Shown piece by piece: positions 1 to 13,000 of a stretch of 64,000 nt of DNA; position 1 is the stretch's first letter, and the number at the start of each line of letters is the position of its first letter. This DNA is from Trichostrongylus colubriformis. Its lineage: Eukaryota; Nematoda; Chromadorea; Rhabditida; Trichostrongylidae. The stretch spans positions 39,182,259-39,246,258 of the forward strand of contig OZ022260.1 of NCBI GenBank assembly GCA_963978905.1, in the 5' to 3' direction. Below the pieces are notes generated by a model. The model was not told where the DNA came from. It saw only the letters and a program-made list of their open reading frames with translations, and made no database searches. Both the position numbers and the translations under genes were made by a program.

Positions 1-2962
1 TTGCACACCACAACTCTTCCAAAGGCAACCGAAGAACGATAGTAATGGTACTCCCTGGTAGTGCTATGACATGACGTCTCTCTGTAAGCCTTCTGGTGCA
101 GTACGCGGTCAAAAATCAAATATGATGTCAAGAACTCAAGCAGGACCAATCCTACTGCTCAGCAGAGAAAATAATGTTTTTTGCCAATCAAATCATACAA
201 CGCGTTCAGGCTTTTAAAATGATTTTTAGCAGGCGTTCTGTCTTCTTATAGTACTGTTTTCGCAGCTTTTAAAATGAGTTTCACCAAGTCTACCCTATCT
301 AAAATCAACAGCTTAATCGGCCAATTTAAATCATATGTTCAAAGAGAAACTATCATGAAGAGCAACACAGATGCTCGTCAAACTTTAATATGGCCGAACG
401 AAAAACGAATGCGTGGCGCGTCCACAAACCAGCAACCATGAATTTATTTTTTATGGAATAACTTTTTAGAAAAATCCACTTCAGAAAGCTTTTGATGATC
501 AGTAGCAGTAGCTATCCAAGGAACTTCATGACATGATCCGTAGCACTGCTGCACCTCAAGATTCCATAAATCTTTGATTAACTAAGGAAAAGCAAACGAC
601 CGCCGCTGCTGCAAATCTGCGACGCCTGTCACATGTAAGCGGTTCAAAGGTCATGTTTGCGAGTGTGAACTCATACAGAGGGCGCCACGAGGAGGACCAA
701 GGTATGGATGGGCGTTGGCGCACGGCTCCGATAGTGGTGATAGAGTACGCACGGTCACTTCACGCCGCGATTGTGTGTGATGACGATGAACATACGTAGA
801 TCTAAAGTCAACAAAGAGCTTTTCTCGTGCTTAACACTCGCTAATCCTCAATTGTACCGCGATGTATGAGCAGTTGCATGCCAGCGACCTTAGCAATGGA
901 ACTGAAGAGAAGGATGGCTCTAACAACACTGAGGGAATCTTGGTAGGGAGCCATAAGTACTGGAAGCAGTACTAGCTGATATAATCTGATTCTCTTCATT
1001 ATGGATATACGGAATTATTAAAAGAAGCAAGACTTCAAACTCGCATTCAACCTTTCTAGCCTGAAAAACTGCACGCAAAGTGTCCAATTCTGAAGCTCGG
1101 TCTTTTCTGGATACGCCATGCTTCCGATTTTCACATAACCATAGTCATGCCAAGGTGTAACTCCAAGTATTGGTGAGTTGGAAATTACTCCACTCTGATG
1201 TTCGTCCCTCTTGGGAATGCCAGGTTCGGGACTACAAAAATACTCCTGCCGGATTACAGCTTAATGTCAATTCACGTATAGGGGCTAATTCTGGCACAAA
1301 ATACGAGCTCTAATGAAAGGGCTGCAATGACTCCCTCACTACCACACCCTGTTAAATCGATAAATAAGACGCCTCGTCTAAATAAGGTCAAACGCCTAAA
1401 TAAGACGCTCTTTTCGATTTCCGTTCAGACAGGAAAGGACCTCCGTGGAATACAAAATCAACATCGCACTTCATCAAGATTCATTTAATATGCCGAATGT
1501 GAAAAATGACTGGATAGTTGTCTATCGTTTGCGTACCACCCCTTGATGATTATCACTTGCAAGGGTCGAGAACGAAGTGAAATCAAATGAGTGAAACGTT
1601 GGTTAGGCGAACATCTTCTGTAAGAAGACCTAATCTTTTGTTCATCATCCGAGATAGCCACCGTATAAACTGCTTATTCCGCCGATACACTGATGTTAAA
1701 AAACCAGTTAATGTCCTAGACAAGCTCTTATTCTTCCAAATTTACCTGCCTATGGTACAGCTGAACTTGCATGAGTGGAAATTCGCATTTACGAACAGCC
1801 ACACCTACGGAACGATCCTTTAAAGGCAGGGGCATAGGCCTAAACACTAGTTGATGATATGTATGAGCAGCTATCTTTAGACAGCTGGAAACAACTCTAT
1901 CCCTCACACCCTGATAAAGTATGTATTGATTTATCGGCATCATGCATTCCCATCGGATATTGGTCGCGCATAGGGCACATCAGCTTGTAGGAAATGGCTT
2001 TCATTGAAAACGCAGATCATGGGAAGAAAGCTTCTCAGAGAAGAACGCAGCCTAAACCGACCAAATAATTTCGACCAAGTAATTAAAGTCACAATTTAAT
2101 TTTGACACTTATTGAAAAAATAAAATTGTATTGGTCGTGTAATCAACTATCATACGAGTGGACGTACATATCTCTAGAAGCAGCCATGAATCTTGAGGCC
2201 AAAACCAAAGCGCGATGTCTATTGACATTCGTTAAGGATGCTCGATAACTACAGCTATAAGCAGCATCAAATAAAAACTTGAGGGGGTTATGTAGCCAAC
2301 AAAAAAACAAGCAATAGACTAAATACACCATTCCCAGTCATCGATGAAAATTAGCATCAAGGCTGCTGTGGTGACGCATACTATGATCGATAGAAAGACA
2401 AAGGAATGGAGATGAAAGTAAAAGATGAAAAGAAGAAGAAGAAGAAGAAGGAAAAAAAGAAGCCCTTTGAATATTACTAGAGCGAATCACACAAATTTAA
2501 TGCAATTAAATCTAGTAAAAGTCACGCCGGATCAATATTTAAATAGGCTCGAGGTGTCGCAGCTGGAATCGGTGACTCACACTCACCCAACTGGTGCTGC
2601 TCACTCTGCAAAAGCTCTTCTGCTGCAACATCTTCAAGAAATAAGTTTTCCACGCCATTCATGTCTGATTTACCGCACTCGAACATGGAACCTCAAGTCT
2701 ACGCGGGCTGTTAGCGGAGGATAACTGAAGTAGAATTTGTGAAACACTCGAAATTAGGGTTCCTTGGTGCCTCTGGCACTGTGCAAGAGACCCAAACAAA
2801 GGAGAATAAGAAGAGACAAGAAGAAGAGGCGATAAGCGACGGCGCAAAAGCCAATCGCTCAGAGGGCATAGCAAAAATGGAAGTGAAGATGGCTGCATTT
2901 TATTGGATCCACCGCCACAACTACCTACAGAGAAGAATAGATAATCCGGACTATCCCTACTA
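1..2962. other. Non-coding, no recognisable gene
   Basis: I see no exon chain, conserved protein motif or RNA gene on either strand here. The longest open frames (about 60-105 codons) have no recognisable domain, overlap each other on opposite strands, and are not bounded by convincing splice sites. A purine-rich AAG/GAA run lies around 2425-2465. The segment is best read as intergenic DNA with old repeat debris. Confidence 0.6.
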
Positions 2963-3750
2963 TTAGGTTGTACCAAAAGCCTTGTAACATTTTCCCAAAA
3001 GCATCAATGACTCTTGCTTACTTCGTCACAGATCTGGGCGGTTCAGAAATATGGTAGGTCGTTCTCTAAGCTTTCTAGCATAGTATATATTGGCCCGTCA
3101 GATTCCGTAGAGGAAGCTAAAATGCCCGTAGTCGATACCCACCAAATATGCGGTGTCATCTGCTGTGAATGCTCCCGCACCGCCAAAGCGAAGGAAGCTC
3201 GCGACTCCATCAACGCTGCATTGGGCAAGGAATGTGTGAGCTACGAAACCGTGCGCCGCTGGTTCCTCAGCTTCAGCAACGGCGAGATTGACATGAAAGA
3301 CAAACCACGCTTGGGACTGTGCTGGTTCTGGGACGCGGAAGGAATGCTTTTCCGCGAGGTGCTGGTACAAGGCGAGACAGTCACCGCTGCCGTATAAACC
3401 CACCAGATGCAGCAGCTCACCATAGCTGTTCGAGAAAAGCGCCGGAGAAGGTCCGCGAACACCCTCCTTCATGACGACGTCTGTTCCCACTTCGCGAAAA
3501 GTACTCAGGCCAAGCTACAGGAGCTCGCTTGTGATGTCCTGCCCCATCCGCCACACTATCCAGACATTGCCCCTCCTAAATATCATCTTTCCCATCCTCT
3601 GAAATCGTTCCCGGCCAAGAAAAAATCCATTGATTATGACTTAGTAGCAGAAGCGATCACTATCTTCTTCGATTCTCAGAACCGAGCGTTCTAGGAGGAG
3701 GAAATCATTGATTTACCTATGTGGTAGCAGGGTGTCGTGGTCAAAACCTA
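2963..3750 (+). mobile_element. Mariner element, copy 1, decayed and internally deleted
   Basis: The left end TTAGGTTGTACCAAAAG follows a TA dinucleotide and matches the terminal repeat of the better-preserved copy at 56341-57226 with two or three changes. The interior is collinear with that copy. The right terminal repeat is no longer recognisable, so the end near 3750 is approximate. The transposase inside is broken, so the copy cannot be autonomous. Confidence 0.85.
3014..3694 (+). pseudogene. Mariner transposase pseudogene (copy 1)
   Basis: One frame reads through mariner landmarks: an N-terminal helix-turn-helix with [19 protein letters not shown] and KDKPRLG, then [14 protein letters not shown], then a catalytic-core remnant [18 protein letters not shown], and a changed third-catalytic region (IAPPKYHL where mariners normally have APSDYH). 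KDKPRLG is fused directly to LCWFWD, so the second helix-turn-helix and the first catalytic aspartate segment (TGDEKW-like in full mariners) are absent. A TAA at 3395-3397 interrupts the frame where copy 2 has TGC, and a TAG at 3692-3694 ends it early. The true start is probably the ATG at 3121 (MPVVDTH). It is non-functional. Confidence 0.85.
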
Positions 3751-3754
3751 ATCT

Positions 3755-4290
3755 TTGCAGGTCACATGAAATCAAATGAGGGGAGAAAGACATGGTTGTC
3801 TATCTACTGTTATAGTTAGGGTTTCCTCGTCTGATAAAAGTGCATGGCACAATCTCGATTTCTGGCAAAAAAATGCGCGTGGGTTTTTGCTGAATGCCTC
3901 ACTTCTACGCCTCAAAATTCTTAGATTATAAGAGTTATCGGAGGGCGAGTGGTACCTCCTTGCAGAGCAGAAAAAAGCCCTACCTAATGCATATATGAGT
4001 ATTCTCTTCAATTCCGATGATAGGCGAGGAAGAGACGACACCGAAAGTGAACACTTTTGCTGAGTACTACATTCGTAAGCCTTGAAAACCTCGAACAGTT
4101 AAGCGATTCAAAAAACAAGCAATACCATTTTGTAGAGCTGAAAAAGCCTCACCGAAAGCATATGCACACACATTTTTTAAACTCGATGTCAGACGAAGAA
4201 GGGGACATGTCAAGAGAGTGTTTTTTGCCTTAAGATCATTTCTAAACCCCATGAATATTGGGCAGGGAGACGAATCAAAAAAATATGGTA
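3755..4290 (+). repeat. Dispersed repeat, partner of 28857-29345
   Basis: Starting at GAAATCAAATGAGG this segment follows the same order of sub-motifs as 28857-29345: an ATCTACT block, GATAAAAGTG, a GAGCA(G)AAAAAA block, TTTTGCTGAGT, CATTTTGTAGAGCTGA, and TTTTTTGCCTTAAG near the end. Similarity is patchy but collinear over about 500 bp, so the two are diverged copies of one interspersed repeat. I see no intact coding frame. Confidence 0.6.
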
Positions 4291-7200
4291 ACATTTTGAA
4301 GAGCAAGAAAGCTCTATGGAACACATATGTAAACTTGGTCGAAAGGTGGAGAGAACTTTGTGAAACTCAGAGAATAAAACGATGGGAACTTATTCCTCAA
4401 TCCAATATAAAGGTGATAAAAGAACTCAAATTTCCGTGAACGATCCCTTTGTTGATAATCTCCAGTACGAAGCCGGAGTTCGAAGAATTCGACCGTGTCA
4501 AAAAAAGAAGAAAACGGTGCAAAAACATTTTACACCAGCAATGATTTCTATCTCACATAGATCTTCAGTACAGCTGACAACGAACTATTTCAACATATTC
4601 CCCACCAGCCAGACCAATTTCGCTCCAGTAACCGCATGGATGGCCCATGAGTGGAGTTTAGGTGTTAACAGGACACTCCAATTGGATCGCCACGCCACGC
4701 CAATCGCATCGCGCGCGAAAGGTGTCATGCTGTCTCCACTGTGAATTGGCCGCTCCGGCCGGGACGTGGCAGCCGTCTTCTCGCGTGATCTCACCGAAAT
4801 CAAAAGCATTCTCACACACCCCTATAAATGGCGCTCAAGGTTACCTCTTCGGTAGAGGTACCTTTATTCATTCCACACGTCACTGGAACTGCAGAAAGAC
4901 TGGCATGTTCCCTAATTAAGATTTCCCACACTTATTCACCCTGTACTATGCCTTGCCTATAATTCCGAATTCATCTCAGTTAGCTCAGTTGAAGGGTCTC
5001 ACCAGGTGACAGACAGAGCGCTCGCGTGCATGACCAAAGAGGCCTTCCGGATCCACCGAGCTTTTTATCAGTGTTATGCCGCCTCGGGCGTGTTTTTATC
5101 AGTGTTATGCCGCCCAAATGCTCAGTACGCATCGCACTACCCTTGACAAAAACTGCTTTGGTGCCTATACAGGATAAAACATTCTACAAAATAAAAGAGC
5201 ACAAAGCACGAGAAATGGAGATCACTCCCGAAACGCCCGCGGCACATTCTCGACAGAATGGCGAAGTGGAGCGCTTCAAATCTTCCCTTTCGTAACAACT
5301 ACAAGCTGTACCGAATATCTAGCATAAGTCGAATATTTATAGGGTATTTCCATCTGAAGAAAGTGTTCATATAGATAACTCCTGTAGGAGAAGTACTACT
5401 GCCCATAGATTTACATGCAGAAAAAAGCACAGCCACACACCGTGCCTTGCAGGAATAGTTCACAGATGATAGACGTGACGAGTGCAAATTTGCTGCAAAT
5501 GCACTTTCCCATCCCAACACATCGATTCCTAGCCATGCAGCACAGCACAAATGGAGATAGTGTGCCAGAAGCAGATGAACTAAAACAGTCCGACAGATGC
5601 GTTCACGGAATTGGTGCAATCCTTCGCGACCAAAGAAAACGAAGAGACCGTCCAGGACTTCCGCTGCACTGGGAAGCATAACAATCGGTTTTCGGGTACG
5701 GTACACCTATTTTCAATTCATAAGCTAGCTAGCAAGGTCAACAAAGAAGAGAATTTCAAAATTACGATTGCATCACACTTAAAAAGAGTGATGCCAAAAT
5801 GTTTACCTTGGCCGGCCCAGAAATCTCAATGGATGCATTTATGTATGCAAGGCTCATGCATGGCTTATCCCATTATATTGACACCAACACTGTGTTCATC
5901 TCTTTTTGCACGATGAATGAAAAACACGAAAAGAACGCTAGGCGCTATGAATTAGGATACGCTGTGCCAGCTATTTCGTTGCATAATGTGCACAGGCACT
6001 TCTACTTCCATTTCGCTGCATAAAAACAGTAATGACTTTTGACAAGTCCACTAATGATCCTCGCAAAGATACGGCACCAAAGGCACCAAACAATCAACAC
6101 CGCTGAGAAGGAATTACGGTTAACCAGGATAAGCTTATGGAGAAGCGGCGCGCTTCTAGGGATTGCACTGCCTTCATTCAACAATAATGGCAAGAAAGGA
6201 GACTAATCCCAAATGAACCATTTGTCACCGGAGTGCGTCAAAGAGTGTTCACCGGTAACTGGCAGCTATTTGATGGCCAAGATAACTATCACGATGACGC
6301 AGTTGAATTTTACAATTGAACAGATAACTCCAGATTAAAAACATAGTTTACTCCAGTAAAAAATATCCCAGACACTCCTGGGAGTGCTACAAGGATGCTG
6401 AGTTATGGGCAAAAGTTTTGGCCTTGCTTATGAGAGATCAAAACTTTTGCTCAGAACTCAACATTACTATAACAAATTTTGCATCGCGGGCTGCATTGAG
6501 AACCGTCAGCTAACAAAAATCGAAAACTAAAAATCGAAAGTCACAGGAATCCCCTACGAGTGCACCAGTGCATGAAAATCTCCATACAAACGATAAGAAC
6601 AAATAGCCTGAAACTGTTTACTTCACGAGAATGCATCTTCATGCAGTCGACTCCTAGAGCGGATCATGAAAGCACTACAGTAGGTTCACGTAGGTCACTG
6701 CTCGCCCCAACTGCTGAGTCATCATTGCAATATCACTCATCTTCACATCAGCCGAAATCAGTTAATCTCGAATGTATATAACATTACATTAGGCATTCCA
6801 ATGCAGCATGTGAGAACGCTAATACGTGTGTCGGGGCTACAGTATGTCTAATTCAGAAATATCGGCAACTTCAAGTAGCACTAGTGGGGTGAGCTACTCG
6901 ATTTTTCTAGATCGATCCTTTTATGCACCGCAAGCGACGAGCGTCAAATTCGCAAAGCTTGAATAAAATGCAAGGCCCATTTCTCAGGAAGACCATTCCT
7001 ATTCTTTTGAAATTGTTAACAGATACGAGCAATTTAGGGGATTGCCTTTCAGTGGTACTTCGACTGCTGGTGAAGACTATCCTTTATGGCAGCTCGAGCG
7101 ATAGGCCCTTTTATGTTTACAACTGTTACAGAGCCGAAACCGCAAAGGTCACCCAAAAAAAGAATCTTGAAGAATGAATTAACCAGCAGGCACAACAGCC

Positions 7201-7560
7201 GAATTCCGTTGATTTTCAGAGTTTCTGCGTATTTTCATATCCTTGGGATAAAGCTTATTCTAGTTATCGCTTTTTTTCATTCATGATGCTTCTTAAAGGA
7301 ACCTCCATGGAAATCCCATCATTCTAATCCATCTTAAAATCACTACAATATAAAAATTACCGACGAATTCCCTTTATTCCAGACCAGAAATCGAAACACC
7401 GGAAGAGAGCGACCCGTCTGAATTCTTGCCACATTTTCCGACACAACGTTTGAACAGCCGTCAGCTGCCAGAACGCATTCAAAATTTTCGCACCCAATGT
7501 TGAACTGCTTCTCACTCTGAGCACGTGACTGACGCCCCGCCTCGTCGGTGTCACCTTGTA
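4291..7560. other. Non-coding, no recognisable gene
   Basis: There is no supportable exon chain. A short direct repeat of TTTTTATCAGTGTTATGCCGCC occurs twice at about 5067-5115. A frame at 5026-5295 ends with HSRQNGEVERFKSSLS, faintly like a retroelement integrase end, but there is nothing around it to support a gene. The remainder is AT-rich intergenic sequence. Confidence 0.5.
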
Positions 7561-7564
7561 GACT

Positions 7565-7690
7565 CCACTTCAACCGCATTCTTGTATATGCGCGTGAAAC
7601 TTTACATGCAGCCCTCAGTAAGCAAATGTTACATAAATATGTTGGTAACAGAAAAATCAAATTTTGTGTGAGCGATTCCTTTAACTATTT
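7565..7690. repeat. Half-copy of palindromic MITE family A
   Basis: The segment contains GCGTGAAACTTTACATGCAG, a GCAAATGTTACATAAATATG block, GGTAACAGAAAAATCA, and GAGCGATTCCTTT. These match the right arm of the complete family A copies at 41676-42103 and 53201-53630. The left arm is missing, so this is a truncated copy. Confidence 0.6.
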
Positions 7691-7998
7691 ATTTTGTCTG
7701 TGCCATAGAGCCCTTTATCTGGGAAGCAGTTTTAATCAATCAAGTCGCGTTCAGAGTTTAAAATAAGGCGACTTTGCGATCCAACGTCACAGCACTTACC
7801 TCATCTACCGTATCTGAACCACTACTACTATTCGGAACCCCACCAAGACACCAATGCTCCATTCCACAAATCAATCATTAATCCAGTCCATATCGGATGG
7901 GCCGCCGAGTCGCCTTCTGCCCGAAACGTAACTCTGAACACCTTACCGATAACCCTAGTTCAATTGCAGATTTTGAGATAGCACTTATCTTCCTGTCA

Positions 7999-8355
7999 CT
8001 ATTCCTCAGAGACTTCTCTTGCAATAGGAAATTGGAAGGAACTTGAATTTGTGATTTTTGAGCCCACTTTCCACTCTGAACCTCCCTAGACAAATAAAAC
8101 CAATGATCATCAACTGAGCTGACTCACGTCTTGCGGTCGAAACTGATGATCATTCCAGCCGGTCAACGGCATCGGCATCGACTGCAAATGTTCATCGATG
8201 GTCATTGCTCGATCGACCAAAGCAGCCACATCCACCGATGGCCTGTTAACCATTGTCATAGCTGGATCGGCAACAGGAGAAGCAGCACCGCATTGTGTCG
8301 TCGACAGCGGATCGCGCACTGGCAGTTGGTTTGCGGTCAAACTAGCGTAGATGGA
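7999..8355 (-). CDS. Candidate C-terminal exons of an unidentified protein
   Basis: Two minus-strand exons can be joined in phase: 8128-8355 (76 codons, acceptor TTTGTTTTCAG, donor GAC then GTGAGT) and 7999-8085 (28 codons plus TAG, acceptor TTTGTCTAG). The peptide is hydrophilic with a DVAALVDRAMTIDEHL stretch and ends in AREVSEE; it looks like the low-complexity tail of a larger protein. I do not recognise the family and could not find convincing upstream exons between 8356 and the end of the mTERF gene at 10079. It may be a third gene downstream of mTERF on the same strand, or a chance exon pair. There is no evidence for a function. Confidence 0.35.
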
Positions 8356-9212
8356 CTGAAAACAAATGAATTCATTTATTGAGCTGACCATTGCAGGATA
8401 ATGTCTTCTTCAGTGCATGCTACGCTAGGGCTGATGTCGCACTCCACGATTCCGCGATTTTGCGGGATGCTGCAGATACAAAATCGCAACTTCGCTGATT
8501 TGCAAGTCTCACTTCAGTGAGCGTGCGCAGAGAGGTGCTCGGGAACCAGTCATACTCAGCAATCACCTTAGCATGTGGACGGCATGATTGTCTGAGATTT
8601 GCAAGCCTTCTGTAGAAACCCTACTCGGTAGCTTTGAGCAAGAAGATGCTCTAGACGGTCGCCTAAGCATTTCACTGCCTGCCTGACTGCAAAACAGCTA
8701 GAGAGACTTATCAGGCAGTCTCAGGACAAATAACTTAATCCCTCAAGTTATGATTTGGGCAGCCAAAACGGAGACCGATCGGTCGATCTCTATAGACCTT
8801 TGCCACAGGACTACCATTCCCCTACTTCGATATATCAGCTGAAGCGGCATCACATCTTTTACTGAATTTTGAAAATAATTCCGAATCCCGTCTATTCTGC
8901 ACTTGCGAGCAATGATACTGACTCAAAAGACCTCAAAAATTCAGAAGAATACCTAAAAATGAACCTCTATGCCATTGTTATTGACGGTATTGTTGTTAGC
9001 TTCATTATATGAATACAGACTGTGATGCATCGAAACACCCCTAAAAATATCCATACAGAAAGCAGTTCAATTATTTTGGTAATCAAATTTTTTAAAATTC
9101 AGCAGTTATGAGCCATTCAGTCGATTATATAAATTACATATCAAATGTATTTGTTAAAATGTAATACATGATGCGAAACATGCCTACATAAAACAAGTAT
9201 ACTATCGCAATG
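8356..9212. other. Intergenic, no supported gene
   Basis: No exon is supported. Short phrases around 8640-8830 on the plus strand are faintly transposase-like (MIWAAKTE after several stops), but they are too fragmentary to call. The segment separates the candidate terminal exons at 7999-8355 from a SINE at 9213. Confidence 0.5.
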
Positions 9213-9506
9213 GGGCGGAGGTGGTGTAGTGACAGGTGGCGCGCACCCCACTCTCATGGTGCGGGTCAAATCCCGCATCAACGCCAGCCCAGGCCAACCA
9301 AGCCTTCCATCCCTCCGGGGTCGGTAAATTGGTACCAGACTCGTCTGGGAGGATAAAAGCACTGACTTGTACATCGGCTGGCCACCGCAAGTCATTGTAT
9401 AGGCCACATCACATTCACCAGCCACCACGATTCTGAATGGAACTAGAATGTGCGGCGCATCCCACAGAAGGGATTGATTAACGCCAAAAACTTTAAACTA
9501 ACTTTA
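9213..9506 (+). mobile_element. tRNA-derived SINE, copy 1, with 12-bp target-site duplication
   Basis: The head has a tRNA-like internal promoter: an A-box-like TGGTGTAGTGACAGG near 9222 and a B box GGGTCAAATCC at 9263-9273 (10 of 11 to GGTTCAAATCC). The body runs through GGCCAACCAAGCC, TGGTACCAGACTCGTCTGGG and GTGCGGCGCA to ATTAACGCC and an A/T-rich tail. The element is bracketed by a perfect 12-bp direct repeat ACTATCGCAATG at 9201-9212 and 9507-9518, the signature of target-primed retroposition. Related copies lie at 12245, 50231 and 50802. Confidence 0.85.
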
Positions 9507-9518
9507 ACTATCGCAATG

Positions 9519-10078
9519 CAACATTATGATATAGAAGTGGACGTCTATAAAGCTGCCTAAACACTTTTCCTTTGAGACTCATCAAGTTCAGTCTCATCCC
9601 TCGGACCCACCCCTCCCCCCCCTGAAAACGGAAAAACTTGGGAAAGAAATAAAACCCTTGGGAAATACTACTGAATATTACAGTGAGCAGAAAAGTACTG
9701 AAAAACTGGAATGAGCTTAATACAAAACCGACCTGCACTTGTGCGCTTCACATTCCCAGCTGATCTACTATATGGTAACTACCAGTGAAATGGCCTGAAA
9801 AGTCAATTTCATCAACACAGCCTATTTCAAATAAACGAAAATCAATCCGCTGGTAGGCTCTCAGCTCGGACACAATCCATAACATCACGAAATCACATCG
9901 AAACTGGTTTTTACAAATTTTATAACCGGAAGTTTTTCAAATTATAACGAATTAATATATAAATTCAACAACTCCTGATGACAACAGCTAACAACAGTCA
10001 GAATATGCAACATATTAATCAATTTAAAAATCTAAAGTGCAGTTCTACAAATCTCTATAAATCAATATGGACCATTTC
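9519..10078. other. Intergenic, 3' flank of mTERF
   Basis: AT-rich sequence downstream of the mTERF stop. I see no clear AATAAA close to the stop codon. A roughly 45-codon open stretch on the minus strand around 9780-9930 was examined, but it cannot be joined in phase to the exons at 8128-8355. Confidence 0.5.
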
Positions 10079-13000
10079 TCAATTACGCTGTGGAGTCGCC
10101 ACGTCGAATACATAGTTTTCAGCAAATTTGCCCTCTTTCTTCTGTCGCTCATAAGCTTTTCTTCTGGATGGTTTCACTCTTTCATACGGACGCTCTTTAC
10201 CGCTTCGATTTGATAACTGTTCAGAGTAAGCTCTGTACACACTCCATTCTTCGACAGTCACACCAGCTACCTGCAACAGCAAGCCGCTGGAACTACGTCG
10301 ATTATTTGAAATTGAGGACAAAAGAGCTATAGTGGCAAAAAACTTTCACCACCACTATCACAACGGACCGAGTCTCATCCACACTACTAGCTTTTGCATG
10401 CCTCAACGATCAGTCAAAGGAATCGTCTACATAAATTGAATTTTTCCCACACAGTCATGTCATAATTATACTACGGACCACACATAAAGCGCGGAAAAAG
10501 ACAAAATTCCACCGAGATACATATCCTCAGAATAACGTTCGACGAGGTGGGGCTGTCCGTGGAGGGGGGGGGACGTCACAAGGCCATGGAGGAAAAAGAA
10601 GGCTGTCACGTGATCTTCACGTGTCACGAACAAATCAATATTGGGCGCAAAACTCTGGACTGCACTCCTCCTCGCCAAAAAGTATGTTCACTGAGCACCA
10701 GAGTGCCACAGCAGAGTGCTCTAGCCCAACAGGTACATCATTAGAACCAAACATACCTGAACTGCAAAATTCTCATCATTTGAATCCAGTATTTGCCACA
10801 ATCGCGGATTCTCCTGAAATGTAAATAATATGCAAAATGAATTTTCACGTCTCTACCCTCAGTATTTTTAAGCCTTTCAGTCCCTCAGCACATCCGCTTT
10901 TTCTGCGGAAAATGAGAGTGGGAGTACCCCTCAGATAGACTCGAACTATATTCACCATTTTCTTCTGTGGATGCTTCGGATCCGGAGTCGTATAGCGCCC
11001 AGTTTTCAGTAGAAACTCATGCCGAGTCATAATGTCCTCTAAACTCATCGTTGCCCATTTAGTACACTCCTTGAACTCGTCACCTTCGATACACATCTGG
11101 AAAATTTCGCTCGAATAAATCCTATCAATCAATCAAGATTGAATCGAAGCATTTAGATTGAAGTACTTATCGTTGCACAATCAGAAGCCTAGAGGGCTCT
11201 CTACCCTTCTGGAATACGCCACGCATTTGCCATACACACAGAAACCCAGAGCCGTTGGAGTACACGCGGGACTATACGAGGCTTGACTGGATATTCCGAA
11301 GACGCAGGTGGACCGAAACGTCTCTTTCCACTGTACTACTTCGCCATCAGACCACTTGCTTTCATTTGTCCATTGAGGACCACGATACAATGGACAATGG
11401 GTTGTGAAGCAAAATGTCACACGTGCACAATATAACAAAGTTGGATACGAGAAATAATGGTTTCAGTGTGTAACACTGGGTCAGGAAGCGGCATCGCATA
11501 AAATAGCGGCGCGCCGCGTGCGAAATTTCCGCGGGGAATCGTAACAAACGACTCAGTCATAGATCTCCATCATGGTCCAAACGTGGAGGCGAGTAACATT
11601 TTTTTGCGACATCACTAATGATTAGTCTTTCGTGTAGGCGCTTTACATGAACAAATTTTTTCCAGGAAAGTCAGAAATATCATGCCTTCTGGATTCAGAT
11701 ATCAATAAATTTTCCAACACACTTATTCACAAAATACTCCTTTGCCCAAGAAACCGAACTCACTTGAAAGAAAATGTATTCATATTTTTCCTCCAACTCA
11801 TCAATATTTTTCAATAGCACCTCGGGTACTGCTATGACGATTGCGGCGACCTAAACAGATATCTACGGTTTGTATTAAACACGTTCCCTCAGCTGCAGAT
11901 GGTCGAGGCTCACGTTAGAAACCGTTTAATACCTCTTTCCTTGAGAAAAATCCACATAAGGCCTCAGCTAACGCGCTCATCTCCTTCGCATCGCGAGCGA
12001 ACAGTATGGCCGGACACCGACGAACAACACCTGCGCACTTCCTTCCCGTTGGCACACCACACGCCACCAATGCATCTAGTCGGGACTGAACACCAGCCGC
12101 TGAGCAAACCAGTAGTTCTTCTCCATAACTGGAATACGAAGCATTTGAAAAGCTAGGCGAGAGCTTTGTAGGTTTCTCAACTCGTCTGAAAGGGACGTCT
12201 ATTCATCTGCTTGCTGAGCGGTCATGTTGTGGCATAGCGTATAGAGGGCGGAGGGTGACAGGTAGCGCGCACTTCCACCCTCATGGTGCAGAGATCAAAT
12301 CCCGCATCCACGGTTGCCCAGGCCAATCAAGCCCTCCATCTCTCCGGGTTAGGTGAATTGGTAGTGGACCCGTCTGGGAAAAAAGCACTGATTCGTGCAT
12401 CGGTTCCCCCGCAAGTCATGGTAGTCATCTCATCCACCTGCCACAATTCTGCATGAGGCCAGGATGCGCGGCGCAACCCAACGAGGAATTGAACGACGTT
12501 CAGGATTCTCCTTCCTGACCAGTTGGAATGCACGTTTTCTCCACACTCACAATAAACTACATGGCGATGCTTATACCAGTACGTAAAACTTATACTGAAG
12601 AATGCCGTACACATCAAATGCGGTGAGGCACGCTGAGAAATGAATACATAGCTGACCTTAGAGCCGCAGCGAGTACCCACTCACACACCCAGTAGGTCCA
12701 CCGCCTCCAAATTTGGGAAGGAAAACGCATGTTTCGGGGCGAACTGCAAATGTAGCGGGCGTATACAGCACTGTTGCAGGCGGCAGGTATGGACGTCTTG
12801 ACGACTAATTTTCCAACAATTAGGCCACCGTCAAACTCAGCAGCGCTGAGACCGGTGACATCACACTCTGCATCTACAGACCCCACTCTGCCCGCCCCGC
12901 TCGGCCAACGGCATGTCGGTGTCAGTGACCCCTGCAGGGCGGAACGAGCAGAATGCGATCTAAAAGATGAAGAGTGCTTCATTAGACAAAGAAATCGCAC

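Noticed and set aside
5026..5295. HSRQNGEVERFKSSLS resembles a retroelement integrase end
   Set aside because: A single short phrase without catalytic motifs, neighbouring gag/pol frames or long terminal repeats is not enough.
6890..7180. Plus-strand frame with LSVVLRLLVKTILYG, considered as an exon
   Set aside because: No partner exons, no conserved family, and the acceptor-like site gives a stop in the competing phase.
8640..8830. Transposase-like phrases on the plus strand
   Set aside because: Interrupted by several stops, with no terminal repeats or consecutive conserved motifs.
9780..9930. Minus-strand open stretch with WIVSELRAYQRIDFRLFE, considered as an upstream exon of the orphan gene at 7999-8355
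   Set aside because: Its only GT donor is phase 1 and would put a stop at once into the exon at 8128-8355; no family recognised.
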